Of a stretch of 32,788 bases of DNA, positions 1 to 8,397 are shown one piece after another. Origin of the DNA: Rhodoferax sp. (GTDB lineage: Bacteria > Pseudomonadota > Gammaproteobacteria > Burkholderiales > Burkholderiaceae_C); contig JANXVI010000278.1 in the NCBI GenBank assembly GCA_025351745.1, positions 1-32,788 of the forward strand, given 5' to 3'. Each line of letters begins with the position of its first letter. Positions within the stretch are counted from its first letter, which is position 1. A program made the translations under genes and the position numbers. The notes under the pieces are model-generated. The model was not told where the DNA came from. It did not search any database and saw only the letters and a list, made by a program, of their open reading frames with translations.

Positions 1-1
1 C

Positions 2-1282
2 GAAAGCAAGCTGGTCTCCAAGTACACATCACTCAAGTCTGCGGCCCAAATCCCGTTCCGTGGTGAGAATTACAACCTCTCACGTCTGGCAGCATTTGCG
101 ATGGAGGCTGACCGTGCTACCCGCCAGGCCGCAAGCGAGGCACAGTGGGGATGGTTCACCTCCAACGCGGCCGAGCTTGATGCGATCTACGACGAACTGG
201 TCACGCTGCGCCACGCAATGTCCCAGAAGCTAGGATTCAAAAACTATGTTGAGATGGCCTACCGCATGCGCCAACGCAACGATAACGACGAAGCTGCCGT
301 CGCCAAGTTTCGCGCGCAGGTCCGCGATGACATCGTACCGTTGGCCCACAAGCTCAAGCAGACGCAAGCCAGGGATCTTGGCATAGACAAGGTGATGTAT
401 TGGGATGAAAAGGTCTGGGACATCCAGGGCAGCCCCCGCCCAAAAGGTGACCACGACTGGATGGTGGCGTGCGCCCAAACGATGTTTGACGAGGTTGGCA
501 ACGACATGGGAGAGTTTTTCGCCCAGATGCGCGAGCGCGGTCTGCTTGACCTCAAGGCCCGTGACGGCAAGGCGGGTGGCGGCTACTGCACCAGCATCAC
601 CGAATGGGGCCTGCCGTTCATTTTTGCGAATTTCAACGGCACCAGTGCCGATGTCACCGTTTTTACCCACGAGATGGGACACGCTTACCAGAACTATTCC
701 TCACGCCAACAGTGTTTGTCCGACTACTTCTGGCCTAGCGTCGACGCTGCTGAGGTTCACTCGATGAGTCTGGAGTACCTGACTTGGCCTTGGATGGAGG
801 AGTTTTTTGGCAAGGGCGACGCCGACCGTTTCCGTCGCCAGGAGCTGCAGGGCAAACTCGCCTTTTTACCCTATGGTGCGGCGGTCGATCATTTTCAACA
901 TCTTGTGTATGCAGAGCCGGATGCGACTGCTCAGCGCCGCCGCGAGATGTGGCAGGAGATGGAGCGGACGTACCTCCCTTGGCGCAACTACGGCGGAATG
1001 CAGCATGCGCGCCAGGGCGGCATGTGGCAGGCGCAGGCCCACATCTACGGCACTCCCTTTTACTACATTGACTACGTACTTGCCGAGACTTGTGCCATGC
1101 AATTTTGGGTGCGCGCCAACAAGGACCGGGCGGCGGCAATGAAGGACTATGTCGCGCTGTGCCGCCGCGGCGGCGAGGCGCCTTTCCAGTCGCTGGTGCG
1201 AGGTGCTGGTCTCGTGTCACCTTTCGATGACGGATGCCTGATCGATGTCGTCGGTCAGGCCAAGCGCTGGCTTGGTGTGTAG
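2..1282 (+). CDS. M3 family metallopeptidase / oligoendopeptidase F-like, 5' truncated by window start
   Basis: Zinc motif HEMGHAYQ with downstream E-containing helix. The open frame continues upstream of the ATG at 101 to base 2 (ESKLVSKYTSLKSAAQIPFRGENYNLSRLAAFA-M...), so the true start lies outside the window. Confidence 0.9.
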   Translation, partial: ESKLVSKYTSLKSAAQIPFRGENYNLSRLAAFAMEADRATRQAASEAQWGWFTSNAAELDAIYDELVTLRHAMSQKLGFKNYVEMAYRMRQRNDNDEAAVAKFRAQVRDDIVPLAHKLKQTQARDLGIDKVMYWDEKVWDIQGSPRPKGDHDWMVACAQTMFDEVGNDMGEFFAQMRERGLLDLKARDGKAGGGYCTSITEWGLPFIFANFNGTSADVTVFTHEMGHAYQNYSSRQQCLSDYFWPSVDAAEVHSMSLEYLTWPWMEEFFGKGDADRFRRQELQGKLAFLPYGAAVDHFQHLVYAEPDATAQRRREMWQEMERTYLPWRNYGGMQHARQGGMWQAQAHIYGTPFYYIDYVLAETCAMQFWVRANKDRAAAMKDYVALCRRGGEAPFQSLVRGAGLVSPFDDGCLIDVVGQAKRWLGV

Positions 1283-1580
1283 GCCCTCAAACTGCACTCC
1301 AGCCATTCTGTGTTTGGCTTGCAACTGGTTAAAGAACTTTAGCCTGGCAGTCCGAGCCCTTAAACGGCAGCTTTTGCCCCCCTACGGGTAGCCCGCATCC
1401 ATTCTTTGAACTGTCGAACGAGAACGATTGTCTTCAAGAAAGCGGGCACTCAACAATGTCTGCAGATGGCCCGGAGTTGAGATCGACCCAAGGCGGAAGT
1501 AGACTAGCGGGAAATCGTAGCCATACATCAGGCATAGGATGTCTTAACTCCAGTTTCTGCACCACACGGTCGTTCAAGCA

Positions 1581-2831
1581 ATGTCCAAGCGCTTCAATTC
1601 ACTCTTGTTCGTTCGAGCAACGAGGTGGAGTCTGTTTGTTGGCCTAGTCCTTGCGGTTGCAGGATGGTGCGTACAAGACGCTTTTCGCACACATCCCAAG
1701 CGCTTGGAGCAAGATGCCTACATCTGGCAAATGGTTTGGAAAGATGCACTGCGCCAATCAGTGGGCGAAAACGCTGCGCTTGTGCGCGCCTGGCGTGTAC
1801 TGTTTGCGCATGTCGCTGTCGACGGTCGGGTACGGCGGCCTGATGTGGATGCCAAGGTTTTGCGCGCCAGCGAGCGACCTGTAGTGGTCGTTGTCCGCAT
1901 TGAAGGTCAGATTGAGGCATTTGAGATCAACGATCTGCGCGCCAAAGCACTCGGAGCATTGCGGGAGGCACACGACGCGGGATTGACAGTTGCCGGGATC
2001 GAGATTGACCATGATTGCGCAAGCGCCAAGCTCGCGAGGTATACGCAGTTCCTGGCGAGCTTGCGGGAAGGATTGGGTACGGATACCCGAGTGTTCATTA
2101 CTGCACTGCCAGCCTGGCTTGGGACACCCACACTGCCAGCGCTGCTAGCTCAAGCGGACGAAGCTATTTTGCAAGTCCATGCAGTAGCTAACCCCCGGCA
2201 CGGGCTGTTCAATGCCACCCAGGCCTTGGCCTGGGTTGAGAGATTCAATGCCGTCGCTCCCCATCCTTTTCGTGTGGCCTTGCCAACCTACGGATCGCGT
2301 GTCCGCTACGACAGCTTCGGAAACATCGCCTCGGTGGAAAGTGAAACCCCTCTGGCCAACGGCGGCTCGGAGGGGACTGAACTGGTAGTTTCGCCCGCGC
2401 AAGTGCAGGGTTTTCTGGACGCACTCTCGGGCCAATCACTTGCGCGCCTGCAAGGCATAGCCTGGTTCCGGCTACCCACCGGAGACGATGCGCGCGCCTG
2501 GCATACCAACACCTGGCGCGCCTTGCTCACAGGAGTTCCCTTGCATGCAGACCTTCGCGTTACTGCCCGACCGGCGGAGAGTCCCGGCTTGTTCGACATT
2601 GTGCTGGTCAACAGGGGCGAAACCGACGCAGTGGGTCCCGGCGCAGTGGATGTACCAAGCCATTGCAGCATGCTGGATGGTGTCAACGGCTACCAGGTTG
2701 TAGGGCTCGCGACCGCGCGCCAACAGTTGAAAACCTCAGAAAGCTATCTGCTGAAACCCAAAGGCGAGCGCGCCATGGCGTGGGCTCGATGCGAGCACAA
2801 TCCTGAACATGACATTCGCGCCTCTCCATAG
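1581..2831 (+). CDS. DUF3142-like protein (predicted glycoside-hydrolase-like fold), membrane-anchored N-terminus
   Basis: 416 aa ORF; N-terminal hydrophobic segment, then QDAYIWQMVWKDAL...VAGIEIDHDCASAKLARYTQFLASLRE...VFITALPAWL, typical of DUF3142. Confidence 0.7.
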   Translation: MSKRFNSLLFVRATRWSLFVGLVLAVAGWCVQDAFRTHPKRLEQDAYIWQMVWKDALRQSVGENAALVRAWRVLFAHVAVDGRVRRPDVDAKVLRASERPVVVVVRIEGQIEAFEINDLRAKALGALREAHDAGLTVAGIEIDHDCASAKLARYTQFLASLREGLGTDTRVFITALPAWLGTPTLPALLAQADEAILQVHAVANPRHGLFNATQALAWVERFNAVAPHPFRVALPTYGSRVRYDSFGNIASVESETPLANGGSEGTELVVSPAQVQGFLDALSGQSLARLQGIAWFRLPTGDDARAWHTNTWRALLTGVPLHADLRVTARPAESPGLFDIVLVNRGETDAVGPGAVDVPSHCSMLDGVNGYQVVGLATARQQLKTSESYLLKPKGERAMAWARCEHNPEHDIRASP

Positions 2832-5115
2832 ATTTCGTCCGCTTCTGTTGATCTCGGCTGCCTTTATGACGCTGGCGATTGCCTGCGGCCCCGACTTTCA
2901 GCCCATGCTAGCCAAGCGACAGGCTGAACTGTCCAAACCGGTTCAGGGGAATTTTTTCTACGATGCGGCTCATCTCGTGGCGCGGCCCACGCAGAAATTT
3001 CCGGGAGGTGATGCCGCCGCCAGATATGCCAGCAGCAAACGCAATGCGGTGATTCCGGAGCATGAAGGTCTGTCTTCCTCACAGACTTTAGTCGTTCAAA
3101 AGATGCGCGATGCTGCGGATGGAGATTCAGCCTATGCTGTTGGTGCCGAGCTGCCCGAAGAAATACGAGCCTACACTGCAGGCGCCGTGGACTACCGTCT
3201 GGCGCGGGAGCATGGCACAGACTGCACCGCGAACAATGATCTTGAAGAGCCCAATCCAGACTGCGCGGCGGCGCAAGACAATGTGCGCATGGGAGTCGTG
3301 GCCCTGCAGCGCGCGGCCAAGCGCTTTGAATCTGTGTTGCAACTCAAGCCGGGTGAACGCAAGCTGCGCGCGACCTGGGCCGCCTATTCGCTAGGACTGG
3401 TGTATAGCCAGCCCGGTGCCGTGTATTCCATGGAGTCAGCGGACAAATACTTTCAGCTGACGCGCCAGTTAGCGCAAGAGGCCGCCCTGGATCCTCAATT
3501 CCTAGCGCTCGACAGCCTGGGCGCACAGGCCCTGGTGCACCTGAATGCGAACGATATTCCTAAAGCGGTGGAGCTCTATGCCGAGCAGGCTGCCCATGGC
3601 TCGGAGCGGGCAGCGGAGTCCCTAGTATGGGTTTGCAAGAAGCTGTTCAACGACACCGCACTGCTGCGCGCACACATCCGGTCACCCATCGTGCAGAAGG
3701 CAGCCGTTGCTTTTGTGCTGGCCTATGGGAACAGCGCTGCCTATATGGCAGGCCTGCCTTATGCGTCGAACCCGGGCCAGGGAGAGGCAAAGCCATCTCG
3801 TCTGGCCCTGTTGACTGGAGCTCTGGAAGGGGCCGGCGTCAAGGAACCCCAGTACGCGGACCGGCTTGCAGCGGCGGCATATGGATACGGCCAGTTTGAC
3901 ACGGCCTCACGGTATGCAGCGAACGGCAAAACCACGGTGGCCTACTGGGTGCGTGCCAAGCTGGCGCTGCGCTCCGGCAATTCCAAGGACGCGACCCAAC
4001 ACTTCTCCAAAGCACTCGCGCAAATGGCCACTGAAGGCGCCGTCGATTCGCAATGGCAAGAAGACAACCACATGCGCCTGGCTGCCGAAAACGCCACCCT
4101 GACGCTAACGCGCGGTGACTTTCTGCTGGCGTTCCACCAGATGTATTCCGGCGGCTTCAGCTATTGGTTCGACCTAGCCTACCTGGCCGAGCGCGTGCTC
4201 ACGGTCGACGAATTGAAGACCTATGTGGACCAAAACCTGCCGGAGGCTGCGCCGAAGCCGCGTGCAGTCAAAGGGCAGACCCAGATTTTTTCGAACGAAT
4301 GGAAAGACCACGCATCCAACAAGATGCGCGATCTGCTGGCGCGACGCCTAATGCGTGAAGGGCGGTACGGCGAAGCATACGTGTATTTCCACTCGCCCGA
4401 AGACACACGTTTCAAGAATCCGGACACACGCCGTGATGCCAAGGCATATGCCGCCGCTCTGCGCTCGGCCGAGTCAGCGTGGACTAATATCGGCCGTGCG
4501 AAATCCCTGTTTGAAGCGGCGAGTCTTGCCCGATGGAAGGGTTTGGATATTATGGGATTTGAGCTTGCGCCAGACTACTTTGCGGTGGATGGCGACTTTG
4601 ACTTTGGCGCACCCGTGCCCAAGCGCAACGACATGGCCACCAAGAACGAGTTACAACGATACAAGACCAGTGGTGGTGCGATCGCCAAGCGCTTCCATTA
4701 CCGCTACGTCGCGACTGAGCTCGCCATTCGGTCCGCGCAGCTACTACCTACGCGGTCGGAGACCTATGCACAGGTCCTGAACAATGCTAGCGCATGGCTC
4801 ATCGACCGCGACTATGCGCAGGCCCGGAAGATCTACCAGCTCTATGTGGCCAACGGTGCCCGGGTCAATTGGTCCACGCCTTTTGCTCGCTCGTCTGTTC
4901 CACCGAGCTTCTGGCGCGTCTATCTGTTCCAGGCACGTCAGTCCGTCAAACAATTGCGTCCTTGGGCCAGGCTCCACAAGCCGTTAGCATGGAGCATGAT
5001 CCTTGTCGCGGGTCTTGGACTGGCTGCAGTGGGTTGGTGGGTCTACCGCAGAGATGCTGAGCGAAGGACGCGCAACACCGCGGGTGGCATACCCCCAGGC
5101 AAGTCGTTTCACTAA
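2809..5115 (+). CDS. Large lipoprotein with TPR-like helical repeats and C-terminal TM helix
   Basis: 768 aa; lipobox-like LAIAC near the N-terminus, Ala-rich helical repeats, C-terminal WSMILVAGLGLAAVGWWVYRR. Overlaps the preceding ORF by 23 nt. Confidence 0.75.
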   Translation: MTFAPLHRFRPLLLISAAFMTLAIACGPDFQPMLAKRQAELSKPVQGNFFYDAAHLVARPTQKFPGGDAAARYASSKRNAVIPEHEGLSSSQTLVVQKMRDAADGDSAYAVGAELPEEIRAYTAGAVDYRLAREHGTDCTANNDLEEPNPDCAAAQDNVRMGVVALQRAAKRFESVLQLKPGERKLRATWAAYSLGLVYSQPGAVYSMESADKYFQLTRQLAQEAALDPQFLALDSLGAQALVHLNANDIPKAVELYAEQAAHGSERAAESLVWVCKKLFNDTALLRAHIRSPIVQKAAVAFVLAYGNSAAYMAGLPYASNPGQGEAKPSRLALLTGALEGAGVKEPQYADRLAAAAYGYGQFDTASRYAANGKTTVAYWVRAKLALRSGNSKDATQHFSKALAQMATEGAVDSQWQEDNHMRLAAENATLTLTRGDFLLAFHQMYSGGFSYWFDLAYLAERVLTVDELKTYVDQNLPEAAPKPRAVKGQTQIFSNEWKDHASNKMRDLLARRLMREGRYGEAYVYFHSPEDTRFKNPDTRRDAKAYAAALRSAESAWTNIGRAKSLFEAASLARWKGLDIMGFELAPDYFAVDGDFDFGAPVPKRNDMATKNELQRYKTSGGAIAKRFHYRYVATELAIRSAQLLPTRSETYAQVLNNASAWLIDRDYAQARKIYQLYVANGARVNWSTPFARSSVPPSFWRVYLFQARQSVKQLRPWARLHKPLAWSMILVAGLGLAAVGWWVYRRDAERRTRNTAGGIPPGKSFH

Positions 5116-5581
5116 GAACCATAGTGTTTCACGATGGAAAGATCATCACTGCGTTCACAACTACCGCGCAGGTATCAATTGGATCTCCGGCAGCGGTCGT
5201 TCCCCGATGACTGCTGTTGTTAAGCGTTGTAGGATGCCCGCCCGTGCAGGCGCGCCAATGGTGCCACGAACACCCGCGAAGGGTGGGCGTCGTACAAGCC
5301 CCAGGGGAGGAAACCGCGGGGCGATAGACAACGCGCGCGCAAACCAAATTGTTATAGCGCTATGGCGATTTGAAGTTGCCAGTGACCACGATGCGGCGAT
5401 GCAGCAGTGCGAAGCTGGCATGCAATCTCCTGAGAGGCTTGCCCCATGGTGTAAATCGCTCGCGATTGGCTATGCGTAGGTGGGAATAAAGGGATGCCAA
5501 ATCCCCAGCAGGCAAACCCATCCCCGCTGACGTGCCGAATGGTTTCGTCAGATGCCTGGCCGTTACCTGGGCAAGCGTTTG

Positions 5582-5725
5582 TCATGGCACACCTAGCTCT
5601 GTCGGTGGCGTACGAATCGTCTGACCCCGCACAAAGGATTTCACAACAAGCATTTGCGCGCCGCAGTGCACACACACAAAGTTCGGCCGCACCGGCTCTT
5701 CGGTTGCGGCATTGGTGTCATGTCA
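5582..5725 (-). pseudogene. Remnant of the C-terminus of an IS91-family-like transposase
   Basis: Minus-strand translation HDTNAATEEPVRPNFVCVHCGAQMLVVKSFVRGQTIRTPPTELGVP*, resembling the Cys-rich tail (CPxCG...FxRGQ.IRAPP) seen in IS91-type transposases. A stop lies just upstream and no N-terminal domain is present. Confidence 0.45.
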
Positions 5726-5838
5726 TATTTCCGCAATGCCTACTCTCAACCGAGAAGCACGACCATTAGCAGGTCGGCACAAGTGCCTGCCCACCCGCGT
5801 CTGGTAAGCCCAGCCTGCCTGCCGCGCAAACAGCTGAA

Positions 5839-5899
5839 TGCTATCAAATATAGAGCTGCTTACACAATATCTGAGAGGGCTGGCGGCCATTTAAGCAAA
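5839..5899 (+). repeat. Intergenic repeat copy 1 (gctatcaaatatagagctgc...agggctggcggccatttaa)
   Basis: Shares the order gctatcaaa-N-tatag...gggctagcggcca-(T-rich) with the minus-strand copy near 28112-28174 and with a partial copy near 31351-31405. Confidence 0.5.
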
Positions 5900-5902
5900 T
5901 AC

Positions 5903-8230
5903 TCATGGCATCGACCTAGCCACCCGGAAGCCGACGTCGCAATCACGGCTACTGGGTGTTCCCTTGCCGCGGCTGGCTGAGCGCAGGTCTGGCGCGTCGT
6001 TGAACCATGAGCCGCCGCGGCGAACTCTGTGTTTTTGCTCTCCACCCACTTCCCAGGCACTTGCATCTGTTGGCGCGGCGTTGTAATTGTCGTGATACCA
6101 GTCTTGCACCCAATCCCAGACATTGCCGTGCATGTCAAATAGCCCGAACGCGTTGGCAGGAAATTGGCCCACAGGGGCGGTGAATTCCCAGCGGTCACGC
6201 CCTTGCGTTTGCGGGCCGCAGCAGGGTGCTTTGCCGTAATTGGCATATTCATGGCTGGCTGGACCTGCCCAAGAGTAGGCTGTTTGCGTGCCCGCGCGCG
6301 TCGAGTATTCGCGTTCGGACTCGCTCAAGAGTCGGTATGTTTTGCCACTGCTTTGGCTGACCCATAGGGCGTACGCCTGGGCGTCGTTCCACGTCACACA
6401 GACGACCGGATGGTCCTCTCCCTGGGTGAAGCCCACGTTGCGCCAGTTAAAGCTGGCATTTTTTTTCCAGGTGCCGGCCTCCCACCCATAACAGCCATCA
6501 CCTTGTTCGGCTTCGGTCTTGTAGTTCTTGGCGCGCACAAAGACGGCAAATTCAGCTTTGGTCACTGGGTAACGTCCGGCTGCAAAGCCGCGCACGGAAA
6601 TGGCGTGAACCGGTTTGGCATCATCACCAGCATCGTTGCCACCCATCTGGAAGCTGCCGGCCGGCACAATGACCATCTCCGGGCATTCTTTGCAGTCTTT
6701 AAACACCTTGCCGGGATGGGTTTCTACGCTGTCGTGCTTGGGCGGGACGGGAATGGGAACGGGAATGGAACTGGCGGTCGCAGACGCCGGAGCACTGCCA
6801 CTGGCAGTGGATTTGGAAGCGGTGTCTTGCTCAGCAATGTTTCTAAGCTCGATTCGGGCCAAGGCCACATATTTGCCTTTGGGGTACTGCTTGACGTAGG
6901 CTTCGTAGTAGGTGCGCGTCCCTTTGCTCTTGACCTCGTTCCAAAACGGAGTTTCAGTATCTTCTCGCACCACGCTTTCCGCCGCGGGCGCGCTGACTGT
7001 AGTGCTGCCGCGTGTCGCTTGCTCCGACGTGGCAACTGGCGCAGGGGTCGCGACTGGAGGCGGCGAGGATTTTGGAGCCACGGGGTTGAAGAAGAAGTCG
7101 CCCCGCAAGCTACCCTCTACCCAGGGTTCCTGCTTGCCTTGGGTTTGGCCAACAACCTGGTTGGTGACCCTTTTGAGCATGAGTTCTATCGGGAGGCCCG
7201 GTGTATCCATCTGTGCCAGTAACGATTCGGTGTAGACACCGTTTTTCCCCGCTCCGTCCGAAGCGACGCTGCCGGGTTTTGTGGCGTAGTGAATCAACGT
7301 TCCAGTCGCTGCCTCTGCCTTGGCCAATCCCCGCGTGCCACTGCGAAAACTGCGGGCGTAGGGGTTATCGCGGCAGGCATCTAACAGCACCAGGCTGACG
7401 CGGGCTTTGCCTTCTTCCATGTTATCCAGCAACGAACCCATATTCAGACTTTGCAAGGGCACGTCCTCTTCGCTGCTGATGACCGAGTCGACCGCCGGGA
7501 AGTAGTTTTGCCCTTTGAACTGAATGCCATGGCCCGCGTAAAAGAACAAGGCCTCTCCACCCGGTGTGATCGCGCTTCGAAATTCACGATAAATTGATCC
7601 AATCTCTTGAACCTTGACGTTCTCACGCAACAACACCACAAAACCGAGTTTGCGAAGTTTGGCGGCGATGGCTCGGGCGTCGTTGACAGGGTTAGTAAGT
7701 GGCCCGCTTTTGTAAGCACTATTGCCAATGACCAAGGCGACACGCTTGCCGTTGGAAGTCGATGACACTGGTGCGGGCAGGTTGGGTGCGTCGGAGCTCA
7801 GTCCGGCTGACCTGGCGGAAGGGCCCGCGGCGGAACGGACTGCAGGTGTGCCTGCGCCAGCCACAAAGTCTCGGGCATTCAAAATGAGTTCACGGTCTGC
7901 GCCAAAGCAGGGCAAGGCGGTGCTCAGCCCCTGGAGTTGCAGTTTGCCTCCCATCACCACCTTGTATCCGCCCGGCTTGTCGTAAGTGTGTGTGTCTTGC
8001 AGTTGCGCTTGCTTTGCGGGGAAACGCAGCATTTTGGATTCGCCGTCTCCATAGTCCAACGCAAGGCCGCATTCGCTGCTGCCTTCAGGGCGCTGGATGC
8101 TGATCTGAAAGACCTTGCCCACGGCGACTTCGGATGTCGGCGATTTGAGCACATAGCCGGGTGTTCCTTGCGCCAGCGCAACAAGGTTAATCATGCCTGT
8201 AAGCATGGCGACGAATGCCAGTGTTTTCAT
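5903..8230 (-). CDS. Secreted caspase-like (peptidase C14) protein with C-terminal FGE-sulfatase/SUMF1 (C-type-lectin fold) domain
   Basis: Signal peptide; GKRVALVIGNSAYKSGPLTNPVNDARAIAAKL, FFYAGHGIQ, VLLDACRDNPYARSF (His/Cys dyad); then CKECPEMVIVPAGSFQMGG...VCVTWNDAQAYALWVSQSSGKTYRLLSESEREYSTRAG...GNVWDWVQDWYHDNY...RRGGSWFNDAPDLRSASR...VGFRVAR. Confidence 0.93.
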   Translation of the reverse strand: MKTLAFVAMLTGMINLVALAQGTPGYVLKSPTSEVAVGKVFQISIQRPEGSSECGLALDYGDGESKMLRFPAKQAQLQDTHTYDKPGGYKVVMGGKLQLQGLSTALPCFGADRELILNARDFVAGAGTPAVRSAAGPSARSAGLSSDAPNLPAPVSSTSNGKRVALVIGNSAYKSGPLTNPVNDARAIAAKLRKLGFVVLLRENVKVQEIGSIYREFRSAITPGGEALFFYAGHGIQFKGQNYFPAVDSVISSEEDVPLQSLNMGSLLDNMEEGKARVSLVLLDACRDNPYARSFRSGTRGLAKAEAATGTLIHYATKPGSVASDGAGKNGVYTESLLAQMDTPGLPIELMLKRVTNQVVGQTQGKQEPWVEGSLRGDFFFNPVAPKSSPPPVATPAPVATSEQATRGSTTVSAPAAESVVREDTETPFWNEVKSKGTRTYYEAYVKQYPKGKYVALARIELRNIAEQDTASKSTASGSAPASATASSIPVPIPVPPKHDSVETHPGKVFKDCKECPEMVIVPAGSFQMGGNDAGDDAKPVHAISVRGFAAGRYPVTKAEFAVFVRAKNYKTEAEQGDGCYGWEAGTWKKNASFNWRNVGFTQGEDHPVVCVTWNDAQAYALWVSQSSGKTYRLLSESEREYSTRAGTQTAYSWAGPASHEYANYGKAPCCGPQTQGRDRWEFTAPVGQFPANAFGLFDMHGNVWDWVQDWYHDNYNAAPTDASAWEVGGEQKHRVRRGGSWFNDAPDLRSASRGKGTPSSRDCDVGFRVARSMP

Positions 8231-8397
8231 GCAACTTTCAGTGTCGGTTTGGTGACAATTTTGCAGTGGTTGAAGTTTACCAACGGCATTGTAAAAGCCA
8301 AGTATCTTGCACTTTTTTTTGCGTCAGTGGTATTGTTCGCGCTTCGCGTGAAAAATTTCTCGAACTTGGCATGACCGAGTTTTTAGGGGGACAGACG

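Noticed and set aside
5003-5479. 158 aa plus-strand ORF in the gap after the lipoprotein gene
   Set aside because: Overlaps the lipoprotein 3' end, no SD or family resemblance; better explained as degraded mobile-element DNA.
5910-6010. Possible diversity-generating retroelement variable region at the FGE C-terminus (RRGGSWFNDAPDLRSASR...)
   Set aside because: This is the position DGRs target in FGE-like proteins, but I see no AAC-type codon enrichment, no reverse transcriptase and no template repeat in the window.
6410-7222. 270 aa plus-strand ORF inside the caspase-FGE gene
   Set aside because: Antisense to a well-supported gene with caspase and FGE motifs; translation is low-complexity Arg/Gly-rich.
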